From Betaproteobacteria bacterium (lineage in GTDB: Bacteria; Pseudomonadota; Gammaproteobacteria; Burkholderiales; SG8-41), in NCBI GenBank assembly GCA_029863175.1, contig JAOTVX010000037.1, forward strand, positions 1-37,338: DNA of 37,338 nt, in the 5' to 3' direction. A program made the position numbers and the translations under genes. This document shows, piece after piece, positions 1 to 8,042 of the stretch. The notes beneath the pieces are model-generated. The model did not search any database, had not been told where the DNA came from, and worked only from the letters and a program-made list of their open reading frames with translations. Within the stretch, counting starts at the first letter, position 1. The number at the start of each line of letters is the position of its first letter.

Positions 1-57
1 CGCCTCCACCATCTTCTCGGCATAACGTTCGAATCGCGTTTCCACGCCCCTACCCAT
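1..57 (-). CDS. Transposase N-terminus, probably IS701 family (truncated by window edge)
   Basis: The minus strand reads an ATG at 57 preceded by a good Shine-Dalgarno (GGAGGT, in 61-70). The 19 visible residues, MGRGVETRFERYAEKMVEA, run off the window. They resemble the conserved start of IS701-family DDE transposases (RFERYxExMVEA type, usually followed by a HADR motif), but this is from memory and the catalytic domain is outside the window. The 60 bases upstream (58-120) would then hold the IS end; no inverted repeat can be tested with only one end visible. Another gene with a similar start cannot be excluded. Confidence 0.45.
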   Translation of the reverse strand, partial: MGRGVETRFERYAEKMVEA

Positions 58-123
58 CGCGCACCTCCACGGTTACGATAAACACCTCGCGACGGTACCA
101 CGACCGCTAACACAGTACAATTA

Positions 124-172
124 TTTATCGGCGTCCATCGGCGTTTATCTGCGGCTGATTTTCTTGATTTTA
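124..172. repeat. Dispersed intergenic repeat, family A copy 1
   Basis: It contains the ATCGGCGTCCATCGGCG direct units and the TTTATCTGCGGCT core. Both recur at 2610-2733 and 10962-11134. This copy is shorter than the other two and lacks the complete opposite arm. Confidence 0.6.
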
Positions 173-185
173 TTACGCACTCCAA

Positions 186-260
186 GTCAATCAGTCACCG
201 AGTCGCCCAGTCACTGCGTTTCGTCAGTCATTAGCCGTTGGTCATCGCTTCATCACTCGC
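186..260. repeat. Degenerate 8-bp tandem repeat (GTCA-type)
   Basis: The trinucleotide gtc starts at 186, 194, 202 and 210, giving an exact 8-bp period (gtcaatca, gtcaccga, gtcgccca, gtcactgc). More irregular gtca/tcat copies follow to about 260. The array is non-coding and lies beyond the peroxiredoxin terminator. Confidence 0.5.
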
Positions 261-263
261 CAG

Positions 264-313
264 AAAACAAGAGGGGCCAGCGCGCTCATCATTAGATGAG
301 CCCGTCTGGCCTC
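264..313 (-). terminator. Rho-independent terminator of the peroxiredoxin gene
   Basis: On the minus strand a stem formed by GAGGCCAG/CTGGCCCCTC and an inner CTCATC/GATGAG closes over a 3-4 nt loop. It is followed by TTGTTTT. It lies about 30 bases after the peroxiredoxin stop codon. Confidence 0.7.
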
Positions 314-344
314 AGCATTTTGCGCGCTGTTAAGCGCAGGCGTG

Positions 345-1007
345 CTACGCCTTGGGCTGAGGAATGATCCTCAGGTAGGGCTTCGGCGCTTTCCAGCCGC
401 CCGGATACTTCTGCTTCGCTTCCTCGTCGGAGACGGTCGGCACGATGATGACATCTTCTCCCTGCTTCCAGTTCACCGGGGTGGCAACCTTGTGTTTCGC
501 CGTCAGCTGCGTCGAGTCAATGATGCGCAGCACCTCGTCGAAGTTGCGCCCCGTGCTCATGGGGTAGGAGACCATCGCCTTGATGAGCTTATCGGGACCG
601 ATAACGTAGACGGTGCGCACGGTCTGGTTGTCGCCGGCGGTACGGCCTTTCGCCGTGCTACCTGCGTCGTCCGGCAACATGTCGTAAAGCTTGGCTACCG
701 CCAGATCGGAATCTGCAATGATCGGATAATTCGGGGCGTGCCCCGTCGCGTCCTTGATATCCTGCAACCAACGCTTGTGATCGTCCACCGGGTCGACGCT
801 CAAACCGACGACCTTGCAGTTGCGCCGGTCGAACTCGGGTTGCAACTTCGCCATGTAGCCAAGCTCGGTCGTGCACACCGGCGTGAAATCCTTCGGATGC
901 GAGAACAGTACGCACCAGCTATCGCCGATCCATTCGTGAAAGCTGATCTTACCTTGCGTGGTCTCTGCGGTGAAATCGGGAACTTTGCTGCCAATACGCA
1001 ATGTCAT
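345..1007 (-). CDS. 1-Cys peroxiredoxin (Prx6/AhpC-TSA family)
   Basis: This is a cytosolic thiol peroxidase that reduces hydrogen peroxide and organic hydroperoxides. The 220-residue length and the long C-terminal extension (about residues 160-220, with the PVNWKQGEDVIIVP stretch) are typical of the Prx6 branch. The peroxidatic cysteine is Cys45 in FTPVCTTE, with Thr42 two residues upstream in the active-site motif. A conserved Arg would be expected near residues 125-150. Cys32 is the only other cysteine, and no classical resolving cysteine is visible. The ATG at 1007 has a strong GAAAGGAG site about 6 bases upstream. The gene appears monocistronic and ends in its own terminator. Family assignment is secure; the physiological reductant is unknown. 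Confidence 0.93.
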   Translation of the reverse strand: MTLRIGSKVPDFTAETTQGKISFHEWIGDSWCVLFSHPKDFTPVCTTELGYMAKLQPEFDRRNCKVVGLSVDPVDDHKRWLQDIKDATGHAPNYPIIADSDLAVAKLYDMLPDDAGSTAKGRTAGDNQTVRTVYVIGPDKLIKAMVSYPMSTGRNFDEVLRIIDSTQLTAKHKVATPVNWKQGEDVIIVPTVSDEEAKQKYPGGWKAPKPYLRIIPQPKA

Positions 1008-1234
1008 GTCGTGCTCCTTTCGTCGGTTGTTTCAGACAAGCGCCGGGGGGAAATAGCTTAAGCCTGCGAGACGGCCGTGTCACGTGAAGACACTGGCCCC
1101 GTAAGGGTCATTCCCGGAAAAATCTGCCTCGGGGGGCAAAGTGGCCACGCCCACCTCGTGCCCTGGCTGCCCCCTACCCTCGACCCATTGAGAGCCTGGC
1201 ACCCTGCCATCACTACCCCGAGGAACGCGCTGCC

Positions 1235-1915
1235 TTATTCTTCGTTGTCGCTTTCCACCAGCGCCCAGACCCTGCGGAACAGGCCGCCGTTCTTGAGCAG
1301 CTCCTCCCCGGCCTCCCGCGCGGTTTGTTCGTCCAGCCACAGCGGTTTTCCGAGCGTCGCGCAAATGCTGGCACGATGCGCATTCTGCTCGAACAGGAAG
1401 GCCGCTGAAACCGTATTCTCGATACTGGGCCCTGTGACCGCGACGCCATGCGCCCGCAACAGGACCGCGCGATGCGGGCCAAGCGTGCGCGCCAACGCGG
1501 CTCCGCGCTCGCGGTTGAGAATCAATTTGGGATCGGGATAGGTCGGTACGCCGTCGTAGAAGATCGTGCCCGTGCTGTGGATGGTACGCAGATCCTGCGC
1601 GACGGTTGTGAACGCGGTAGAGTACATCCCGTGGTAGTGCACGACGCTCATGACATCCGGCCGCGCCTTGTAGATTTCCGAGTGGATCGGAAACTCTCCC
1701 GGCGCATCGCCCCCGCCGTCGAGTTTGCGGCCGTCGAGGTTCATCACCACCAGGTCGTCCGCGGTCGCATTAGGCCCCAGGGAATGGCGCACCACCACGA
1801 ACTGATCGGTGTCCGGTAGGCGATAGCTCAGGTGGCCGAAGCCCTCGATAAAGCCCCGCTTGTAGAGAAAACGCCAACCTTTTAAGAGGTTGGCAATGAG
1901 GTTGTCAGTTCCCAT
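1235..1915 (-). CDS. Class II aldolase/adducin family protein
   Basis: The 226-residue protein belongs to the zinc-dependent class II aldolase/adducin fold (fuculose-phosphate aldolase type), which cleaves or epimerises small sugar phosphates or hydroxy-acids. Zinc ligands are visible as the VVHYH pair (His93, His95) and His156 in RAHGVA. Glu80 in PIHSEIY is the likely catalytic acid, and the N-terminal GFGHLSYR is the usual substrate-phosphate loop. I start at the ATG at 1915 rather than the longer frame to 2026, because the homology begins there and the longer part overlaps the divergent upstream region. It is divergent to the GNAT gene. The substrate is not predictable; many such genes in betaproteobacteria sit in organic-acid catabolic regions. 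Confidence 0.85.
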   Translation of the reverse strand: MGTDNLIANLLKGWRFLYKRGFIEGFGHLSYRLPDTDQFVVVRHSLGPNATADDLVVMNLDGRKLDGGGDAPGEFPIHSEIYKARPDVMSVVHYHGMYSTAFTTVAQDLRTIHSTGTIFYDGVPTYPDPKLILNRERGAALARTLGPHRAVLLRAHGVAVTGPSIENTVSAAFLFEQNAHRASICATLGKPLWLDEQTAREAGEELLKNGGLFRRVWALVESDNEE

Positions 1916-2009
1916 GGTGGTGCGATAATAGCGCACAAACGTGGATCTGTTGTACCACGTGCCACGCCGTTTCCCCGAGCCCTCTCGCCAGACGCAAAAG
2001 GAGAAGCCG

Positions 2010-2582
2010 TTGTCGGACGAGATCAAAACACCACGCCTGCGGCTGCGCTACATGTCCGAGGACTTCCTGCTTGCGTGCCACGATAACGAACCGGCGCTCG
2101 CGCAGGATCTCATAGGGCTGAAAATTGACGCCGAGTGGCTGCGCGAGAAAAACCTCATGGCATTGCGGCTCGGCGAACTGCATTCCGACGTGGAGTACGC
2201 GCCGTGGTCGCTGAGAGCCATCGGGGACGTGCGCACCGGCGCCATGGTCGGCCATATCGGCTTTTTCTCCAGGCCTAATCCGACCTACCTGCGCCCCTAC
2301 GTTCAGGACGGCGTCGAGCTCGGCTACGCCGTCTACCCCGCCTACCGGCGACAGGGCTACGCCGTGGAAGCCATCAAGGGCCTGGTGACCTGGGCAGCGG
2401 CGGAGCACGGCATCGAGAATTTTGTCATGGCGACCGAGCCGGAGAACAGGCCTGCGATCGCGCTCGCCAAAAAGCTTGGCTTTGAAAAGGCTGCGGAGCA
2501 CGTGGACCCCGAGGACGGCCTCGAGTATGTCTACGTCCTTCGCGGCAGAGCGCTCCAGCAGCTGCTGAACACCAGCCCTTGA
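2010..2582 (+). CDS. GNAT family N-acetyltransferase (RimJ/RimL-like)
   Basis: This is a 190-residue acetyl-CoA-dependent acetyltransferase. The acetyl-CoA pyrophosphate loop is the RRQGYAVEAI segment (Q/RxxGxG/A motif), preceded by the beta-strand ELGYAVYPAY. The later ENRPAIALAKKLGFEKA segment is the usual motif B with the conserved Asn and Ala. The start is chosen as TTG at 2010, preceded by AAAAGGAG about 6 bases upstream. An upstream ATG at 1941 in the same frame lacks such a site and would add 23 unconserved residues. The acceptor (protein N-terminus, ribosomal protein or small amine) cannot be told from sequence. It stands alone between a divergent aldolase gene and a repeat. Confidence 0.8.
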   Translation: MSDEIKTPRLRLRYMSEDFLLACHDNEPALAQDLIGLKIDAEWLREKNLMALRLGELHSDVEYAPWSLRAIGDVRTGAMVGHIGFFSRPNPTYLRPYVQDGVELGYAVYPAYRRQGYAVEAIKGLVTWAAAEHGIENFVMATEPENRPAIALAKKLGFEKAAEHVDPEDGLEYVYVLRGRALQQLLNTSP

Positions 2583-2609
2583 GCGAGCGGCATAGCGTCC
2601 AGAAGCCGT

Positions 2610-2733
2610 CTCAAAAACAAAAATGCAACCGCCGATGAACGCCGATACACGCCGACGAAACCCGACGATCATGATTGACTTAGGTTTTCTATCTGTGTTT
2701 ATCTGCGGCTAATGATGTTTTTTGATTTTTGAG
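2610..2733. repeat. Dispersed palindromic repeat, family A copy 2
   Basis: The arms are CTCAAAAACAAAAA at the left and TTTTTTGATTTTTGAG at the right. Inside are direct CGCCGATNNACG units on one side and TTTATCTGCGGCTAATGATG on the other. The right half is almost the exact reverse complement of 10969-11000. It starts 28 bases after the GNAT stop codon. Confidence 0.75.
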
Positions 2734-2769
2734 CATGCTCTAAATACTCAGCACACGTCACCGATCGAT

Positions 2770-3564
2770 GTGTCGAAAGTCGTCGCGCTCTACCGTTATC
2801 CCGTAAAGGGCCTCACGCCCGAGTCCTGCGAGACGCTGACGGTCCTCGAGGAAGGGCGCATCGCGGGCGACCGGGCGCTCGGCTTCCGTTTCGCCAGCTC
2901 CACCGTGCCGGACGAAGCCTGGAGCAAGAAGTATGAGTTCGTGGCCCTGGTGAACACGCCGGGCCTTGCGCGTCTCGATCTTCGCTTCGATCACCGCGCG
3001 CTGCGACTGCAACTGAGCCGCGCGGGCGCCCTGCTGGTCGAGGATGCGCTGGACGAGCGCGGCCGCAAGCGGGTCGCCGCTGCGCTGCAGGACTACGTGC
3101 TGGCGCTCGAGGAGAACCCCCTCGCCGGCCACCCGGAACGCTGTCCGCTGCGGCTCGTCGGCGACGGCGTACGGCCGCGCTACCAAGACAACGAAGCCGG
3201 GCAGGTCACGCTGCACAGCCGTGAAAGCCTCGCCGCCCTGGCGGCCGCTAGCGGCGATTCAACGCTCAAGGAGCAGCGCTTCCGCACGAATATCGTGATC
3301 GAGGGCGCGCATCCCTGGGCGGAGCAGGGTTGGGTCGACCGCAGGATCCGCATCGGCAGCGTCGAATTCGACGTCGTCAAACCTAAAGTCCGCTGTCTTG
3401 CCACCCACGCCAACCCTGGGACCGGCGAGCGCGACCTGCCTGTCATGAAGATCCTGGTAAGCGCCTTCGGCCAGCGGGAGCCGACGTTCGCGGTAGGAAT
3501 GCTGACCCGCGGTGCTGGCGGCGAGATCCGTTTGGGCGATGTCGCGAGCCTCGTCGGACAATGA
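2770..3564 (+). CDS. MOSC domain-containing protein
   Basis: The protein has an N-terminal MOSC beta-barrel (VVALYRYPVKGLTPE at the start) followed by a MOSC domain, the fold shared with the C-terminal part of molybdenum-cofactor sulfurases and with YcbX/mARC-type proteins. The FDVVKPKVRCLATHANPGTG stretch carries the conserved Cys and the surrounding KP.RC motif that in this family binds the molybdenum cofactor. The likely role is therefore a molybdoenzyme of the mARC/YcbX kind or cofactor handling. The start is uncertain. The GTG at 2770 begins the conserved part (264 aa); a TTG at 2722 would add 16 residues encoded by the flanking repeat, and neither start has a clear ribosome-binding site. 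Confidence 0.8.
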   Translation: MSKVVALYRYPVKGLTPESCETLTVLEEGRIAGDRALGFRFASSTVPDEAWSKKYEFVALVNTPGLARLDLRFDHRALRLQLSRAGALLVEDALDERGRKRVAAALQDYVLALEENPLAGHPERCPLRLVGDGVRPRYQDNEAGQVTLHSRESLAALAAASGDSTLKEQRFRTNIVIEGAHPWAEQGWVDRRIRIGSVEFDVVKPKVRCLATHANPGTGERDLPVMKILVSAFGQREPTFAVGMLTRGAGGEIRLGDVASLVGQ

Positions 3565-3619
3565 GTCGCCACGCCAGCATCGCAGGGCTGCTCCGGGGTC
3601 TCGCCGACCGGCCGATCGG

Positions 3620-3647
3620 TTGCGCGATCATCGTGTGGCGGTACAAT
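3620..3647 (+). promoter_or_regulatory. Possible sigma70 promoter for the small secreted protein
   Basis: TTGCGC at 3620-3625 and TACAAT at 3642-3647 are separated by 16 bases. They lie about 130 bases before the ATG at 3781, in a gap without a convincing gene. Confidence 0.4.
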
Positions 3648-3780
3648 CCGGTCGTCAGGCCGCATGCGTCAAAAGCCCGGCTGGAAGCGCCGTTCGGCGC
3701 GGGACATGTGACTTATTGCCCCGCTGGATGGCGGCGTTCTGTGCGACCATAATGCTCTCTCCGGAGAGAGGAGGCAGGTC

Positions 3781-4029
3781 ATGAACCGTATATGCCATGT
3801 GGCAACCTTTGCGGCGCTGTGCGCGTTGCCCGTCTTGTGCCTGGCGCAGGCGCAAGAACCGGCGGCCGACAAGCCGGCGACACCGATGAAGGCAGAAGCA
3901 AAAGAGAAAAAAATGGCGGCCACGCCGACTGTCAGGCGGCTTACGGCCAAATCGCGCGAGGACGCCCGGGAATGCCTGAGCTTCCCGACGAATCGCGAAA
4001 TCATCATTTGCGCCGAAAAGTACCTGTAG
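3781..4029 (+). CDS. Small secreted protein of unknown function
   Basis: This 82-residue protein has a clear Sec signal peptide. A basic start (MNR) is followed by a hydrophobic core (about residues 6-20, VATFAALCALPVLCLA) and an AQA cleavage site near residue 24. The mature part is about 58 residues, begins with an Ala/Pro/Lys-rich linker and ends in a segment with two cysteines (ECLSFPTNREIIICAEKYL) that could form a disulfide. The start is well supported by the GGAGGCAGG site 4-8 bases before the ATG. I do not recognise a domain. A hairpin follows about 160 bases downstream, and the gene appears monocistronic. Confidence 0.65.
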   Translation: MNRICHVATFAALCALPVLCLAQAQEPAADKPATPMKAEAKEKKMAATPTVRRLTAKSREDARECLSFPTNREIIICAEKYL

Positions 4030-4191
4030 AGCCACGCGCCCCGCACGAAACGGCTCTGCTGCCGCACGCCGTTTCCCCCTTGTCCACCAGCCGGGTCGCG
4101 ATCGTGCGACGACTCCGCACAACTCGCGGCTGCTGAAAAGCGGCGCACCGGGGTTTTGAGTCCCGGCCGTCGCGTTCCCGCCGACTTCACC
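4030..4191. other. Intergenic region without a supported gene
   Basis: The gap to the next gene at 4412 is 382 bases. Apart from the hairpin at 4192-4215 I see no convincing ORF, RNA or repeat in it. The last 20 bases carry the GGGAGAAC ribosome-binding site of the hydrolase gene. Confidence 0.5.
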
Positions 4192-4222
4192 AGGGGACCG
4201 CGTGTGCGGTCCCCTGTCGCTT
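4192..4222 (+). terminator. Hairpin, probable terminator after the small secreted protein
   Basis: A perfect 10-bp stem, AGGGGACCGC/GCGGTCCCCT, closes over a GTGT loop. It is followed by GTCGCTTTG, so the T-tract is weak. Confidence 0.5.
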
Positions 4223-4411
4223 TGTACCACCGCCGCTGATCTCTTCTCCCAAGCCCGCCCGATCGTGACTTACGATGTCGGCTCACGTCCGGGGAACAGC
4301 CATGTCAGAATTGCGGTGTAGTGGCGGTGGCTCTCGGCCCCAACCTCCCCACGGCATTACGGCAGGCATTGGGCAGCAGTTGTTCGAATCCGCATTAACG
4401 GGAGAACAAGA

Positions 4412-6079
4412 ATGAGCACGGCATTAGCTAACGTTTCTCAGCCGAAAGACTACAAACTGATCGTCGAGAAGGACGTCTGGATTCCTCTGCGCGACGGGAG
4501 TCTCATCTGCGCCGACGTGTTCCGCCCCGACGGCGGCGCCGAGCGCTTCCCAGCGATCATGAACATCGGCCCCTACCACAAGGACAAGCTGTGGGTTCCG
4601 CCACCGGACCTGGAGGAAGCGGCCAACCCCTACATGAACTGGGAAGCGGTGAATCCCCTGTGGTGGTGCCCGCGGGGCTACACGCTGGTGCGCGTGGATA
4701 CGCGCGGGTCGGGAAAGTCCCCCGGGAAATCGGAACCAAGCTCGTACCAGGAAGCGCTCGACACGTATGATTGCATTGAGTGGATCGCGCGGCAGCCGTG
4801 GTGCTCGGGTAACGTGGGCACCGTGGGCATCTCGTATCACGCGGCGTTCCAGTGGCGTGTCGCCGGCCTGCAGCCGCCCTCGCTCAAGGCGATCATGCCG
4901 TGGGAAGGGCGCGCCGATCAGTACCGCGACCAGGCCTATCACGGCGGCATCTTCGCCTTGGGGTTCATCTCCAACTGGCATCACACGAACACAGCGCACC
5001 ACCTGCTCGGCAAGCCGCGGAGCTACAACCCCGATTCGTTTCAAAACGACCTGCTGTGGCATTACATGAGGAACGACCTCGACTCCGAGTACTGGCGCAC
5101 GTGCAGCGCGCGTTGGGAGAAAATCACCGTGCCGCTGTACAGCGTCGGCAACTGGACCGGCTTCTCGATGCATCTGCGCGGCAACACCGAAGGCTTCATG
5201 TGTGCGGCCTCGAAACATAAAAAGCTCCGCATCCACACCGGATCGCATTACCACCCCTTCCACTCGGAAGAGGGGCGCATGGACCAGCTGCGCTGGTTCG
5301 ACTACTGGCTCAAGGGCATCGACACCGGAATCATGGACGAGCCGCCGGTGAAGCTCGAGATCCGCACCGGGGGCAGCAAGAAGCCCTACCCGTTCCGCTT
5401 CGAGAACGAGTGGCCGATCGCCCGCACGCAGTGGACGAAGCTGCATCTCGAAGTCGAGCGCGAGGCCTCCGACAAGGCCGACGCCGTGGAAGGCGTTCTC
5501 ACACAGACGCCGCCACCGCAGATGGCGCAGGTGACGTATGCGGCCAGCAGCCCGAGCCGCCCTGGCCCGACGCCGCGCGGGGTGTCATTCGAGACGCCGC
5601 CTATGAAGGAGGACACGGAAGTGACCGGGCCGGTCGTGCTCAACCTCTGGGTCTCCAGCACGGCCGAGGACATGGACATCTTCGCGACAATCCGCAACAT
5701 CGGCCCCGACGGCAAGGACGTCTGCGAAGTGGGCCAGCGCGGCGAGCCGCTGGCGGCCGTCACCAAGGGCTGGCTGCGCGCGTCGCACCGCAAGCTCGAT
5801 CCGCAGCGCTCGCTGCCCTATCGGCCCTATCACGCGCATGACGAGCGTTGGTGGCTTAAGCCGGGCGAGATCGTCGAGTCCCAGGTGGAAATCTGGCCGA
5901 CGAGCATGGTCTTCAAAAAGGGTCACAAGCTGCGCCTCGATATCGCGCCCGTCGACGGCGTGGGCAGCTCACATTTCACGCACTATCACGCGGATTACAA
6001 CAGCGGGGCACGGAGTACTATTTACTCCGGGGGAGACAAAGCGTCGTATCTGCTGCTGCCCGTCATTCCTCCGAAGTAG
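4412..6079 (+). CDS. CocE/NonD family hydrolase (S15 X-Pro dipeptidyl-peptidase-like)
   Basis: This 555-residue alpha/beta hydrolase has the S15 layout: an N-terminal hydrolase domain, a helical insertion and a C-terminal jelly-roll domain (from about residue 330). The nucleophile is Ser141 in GTVGISYHAAF. The conserved VRVDTRGSGKSPG oxyanion-hole segment is at 93-105, and a His in TGSHYHPFH (about 279) is the likely triad base. The position where CocE has its triad Asp (GWxD) reads GNWTGF here, so the acid is missing or elsewhere. The family hydrolyses esters or amides of diverse acyl groups. The start at 4412 has GGGAGAAC upstream. No signal peptide is visible, so it is probably cytosolic. 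Confidence 0.87.
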   Translation: MSTALANVSQPKDYKLIVEKDVWIPLRDGSLICADVFRPDGGAERFPAIMNIGPYHKDKLWVPPPDLEEAANPYMNWEAVNPLWWCPRGYTLVRVDTRGSGKSPGKSEPSSYQEALDTYDCIEWIARQPWCSGNVGTVGISYHAAFQWRVAGLQPPSLKAIMPWEGRADQYRDQAYHGGIFALGFISNWHHTNTAHHLLGKPRSYNPDSFQNDLLWHYMRNDLDSEYWRTCSARWEKITVPLYSVGNWTGFSMHLRGNTEGFMCAASKHKKLRIHTGSHYHPFHSEEGRMDQLRWFDYWLKGIDTGIMDEPPVKLEIRTGGSKKPYPFRFENEWPIARTQWTKLHLEVEREASDKADAVEGVLTQTPPPQMAQVTYAASSPSRPGPTPRGVSFETPPMKEDTEVTGPVVLNLWVSSTAEDMDIFATIRNIGPDGKDVCEVGQRGEPLAAVTKGWLRASHRKLDPQRSLPYRPYHAHDERWWLKPGEIVESQVEIWPTSMVFKKGHKLRLDIAPVDGVGSSHFTHYHADYNSGARSTIYSGGDKASYLLLPVIPPK

Positions 6080-6082
6080 TAC

Positions 6083-6189
6083 TGGTGATGAAAAATGGTG
6101 ATGATTACTGGTGATGGGAAATGGTGATAAGAGATTGAGACGCACTACGCCGTCGCAACGGTTTTCATCACCATTTATTCATCACCTCT
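6083..6189. repeat. GGTGATGA palindromic repeat, family B copy 1
   Basis: GGTGATG occurs at 6084, 6097, 6110 and (as GGTGAT) 6123, an exact 13-bp period. A 40-base spacer follows, then two inverted TCATCACC units at 6166 and 6180. It fills the gap between the convergent hydrolase and ThDP-enzyme genes and starts 4 bases after the hydrolase stop codon. Confidence 0.85.
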
Positions 6190-6190
6190 T

Positions 6191-6217
6191 TGGCCGCGGC
6201 GCGTACGCCCGCGGCCA
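6191..6217 (-). terminator. Strong GC hairpin at the 3' end of the ThDP-enzyme gene
   Basis: TGGCCGCGG pairs with CCGCGGCCA around an inner GCGTACGC palindrome. It lies 5 bases after the stop codon on the minus strand. No T-tract follows, so termination or mRNA end protection are both possible. Confidence 0.45.
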
Positions 6218-6221
6218 ATCG

Positions 6222-7982
6222 CTAGGCACGCCCGTCGTAGCCCGGCAGAACGCGCGCGTCGATCACGCATACCTTCCCGGCGCGCACTGCCTCGAGGCCC
6301 TTCTCGATCGCCGGCTGCAGGTCCGATGGATCCGTCACCGGACCGATGCCGACCCCGCCCTGCACGCGCGCCATCCCCGCGATGTCGACGTCGGGATCGT
6401 CGATGCGCTGGCCGATCCACTTGTTTTCCGCGGGGCGCCCCCGCTGCTCCGCCATGCGCCCCTGATGGCGCTCATCGTTGTAGAAGGAGCGGTTGTTGCA
6501 AACGATCATGAGGCAGGGAACCTGGTAGTGCGCCGCGGTCCATACCGCGGTGTTGCCCATGAGGAAGTCGCCATCGCCCATGAGGCCGATCGGAATGCGG
6601 CCGCTGCCCTTTAATGCGAGTCCGGCGCCGACGGTGACGCCCGGCCCCGAGCCCACGCCGGCGCCGCCGTCATGGCCAATGTAGTCCAGCGGATGGCGGA
6701 ACTGCGTATACGCACCGTTCCAGCCCAGCGGCAGGCGCGTGTAACAGACGTCGACGCCGCGGGTTGCGCCCTCGAGCGCGACCGCGACGCCCCGCAGCGA
6801 CAGCGCGTCGGCGCGCAGCGGCGGCAGCGCCTCCGGCGCCGGAATTGCCGCCCTCGCCGTGCGCGGGCTCACGGCCTCGAGCAGCAGCGGCACGGCCGCA
6901 TCGGTCTCGCACATCAGGTAGAGGTCAACGGGGGGCAGCCCCTGGTGATCCATGCTCCAGCCGCGGTGGCTGTGCTGGTCGCACGAGACCTGGAGCACCT
7001 TCGCCGCGACCGGATTCTGGCCATAGGCCTGCCTGAGCGTGCCGGCGAGGTCCAGCCAATCAAGCGACAGCACCACGTCGGCCGCAGCAACGAGCTTCTC
7101 CGCGCTCGGCTCGAGATAGGCGCCCGGCGGCGCCGCTTGCAGGCGATGGTCGGTCGGGAATGCCGCGGCGGACTTCATGTTGGTGAGCACGGGCGCATTC
7201 AGCTTCTCGGCCAGCGCGATGCGCTGCTTCCAGCCCTCGAGGCTGCGGGAGCAGCGCCCCATGAAAATCACCGGGTTCTTCGCACCCGATAGCAGCTTCG
7301 CCGCGGCAGCGACCAGCTCAGGCGCAGGGCGCACTGCTTGCGGCACCGCAAAGCGCTTCACATCCGGCAATGGCGGCATCGCATCGAGCTTGAGCTCCTG
7401 CATCGAGACTTCGAGGTTCACGTACACCGGGCCCTGCGGCGCGATCTGAGCGAGTTGCGCCGCACGCAGCACCGCCTCCATCGCCGCTGCCGGCGAGCCC
7501 GGCTGGTTATCCCACTTGGTGATGTTGCGGATGAGACCGCCCTGATCGGCAGATGTGTGTATCCAGTCGATCCACTGGCGCCGGCGGGTGGCGTCCCACG
7601 GGCCGGTCGCACCAAGGAGCAGGATCGGCGTGCGGTCGCACCACGCGTTGTAGACCCCCATCACCGAGCGCATGAGCCCGATGTTGGCGTGCACGGCGGC
7701 CGCAATCATGCGCCCGGACGTTTTAGCGTAGCCCTGAGCGATATGAATCGTATTCTCCTCGTGGATCGTGAGCAGAATTTGAGGCGAGCGGTTGCCGAGG
7801 TAGTTGACAATGCTGTCGTGCAGCCCGCGGTAGCTCGAGCCCGGGACCAGCGCGACGAACGGAATATCGAGCTCTCGCAATACGGCAGCGATTGGATCAC
7901 TCCCCCAGAAATCGCGCGGCTGAGCCGGGAGCACCGGCGCGTCATGGACGATGGAACTGGCAGGGGGCTGTTGAGTGCTCAT
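6222..7982 (-). CDS. Thiamine-diphosphate-dependent enzyme, acetolactate synthase-like
   Basis: The 586-residue protein has the three-domain ThDP fold. The N-terminal Pyr domain has the catalytic glutamate in TIHEENTIHIAQGYAKTSGR (Glu75). The central domain spans about 210-360. The C-terminal PP domain has the ThDP motif GDGDF starting at 469 and ending in CNNRSF (Asn496-497), which bind Mg-ThDP. The family includes acetolactate synthase, benzoylformate decarboxylase and 2-hydroxyacyl-CoA lyase. I cannot choose among them, although the neighbouring CoA genes would suit decarboxylation or C-C cleavage of a 2-oxo or 2-hydroxy acid. The start at 7982 has a weak GAG site. It is divergent from the enolase-superfamily gene. 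Confidence 0.85.
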   Translation of the reverse strand: MSTQQPPASSIVHDAPVLPAQPRDFWGSDPIAAVLRELDIPFVALVPGSSYRGLHDSIVNYLGNRSPQILLTIHEENTIHIAQGYAKTSGRMIAAAVHANIGLMRSVMGVYNAWCDRTPILLLGATGPWDATRRRQWIDWIHTSADQGGLIRNITKWDNQPGSPAAAMEAVLRAAQLAQIAPQGPVYVNLEVSMQELKLDAMPPLPDVKRFAVPQAVRPAPELVAAAAKLLSGAKNPVIFMGRCSRSLEGWKQRIALAEKLNAPVLTNMKSAAAFPTDHRLQAAPPGAYLEPSAEKLVAAADVVLSLDWLDLAGTLRQAYGQNPVAAKVLQVSCDQHSHRGWSMDHQGLPPVDLYLMCETDAAVPLLLEAVSPRTARAAIPAPEALPPLRADALSLRGVAVALEGATRGVDVCYTRLPLGWNGAYTQFRHPLDYIGHDGGAGVGSGPGVTVGAGLALKGSGRIPIGLMGDGDFLMGNTAVWTAAHYQVPCLMIVCNNRSFYNDERHQGRMAEQRGRPAENKWIGQRIDDPDVDIAGMARVQGGVGIGPVTDPSDLQPAIEKGLEAVRAGKVCVIDARVLPGYDGRA

Positions 7983-8042
7983 CTCGATTTCGTTTGATTC
8001 CGGCGCGAAACGTGCGCCGCAATCCTAGCACGACCCAGCAAG

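Noticed and set aside
1..120. Complete insertion sequence at the left edge
   Set aside because: Only one end and 19 residues are visible, so boundaries and inverted repeats cannot be shown.
342..1061. Long plus-strand ORF opposite the peroxiredoxin gene
   Set aside because: It is a shadow of a clearly recognised gene; no ribosome-binding site or domain.
3561..3752. 63-codon ORF overlapping the MOSC stop codon (ATGA)
   Set aside because: No recognisable protein, and its frame runs through a likely promoter; the overlap is probably chance.
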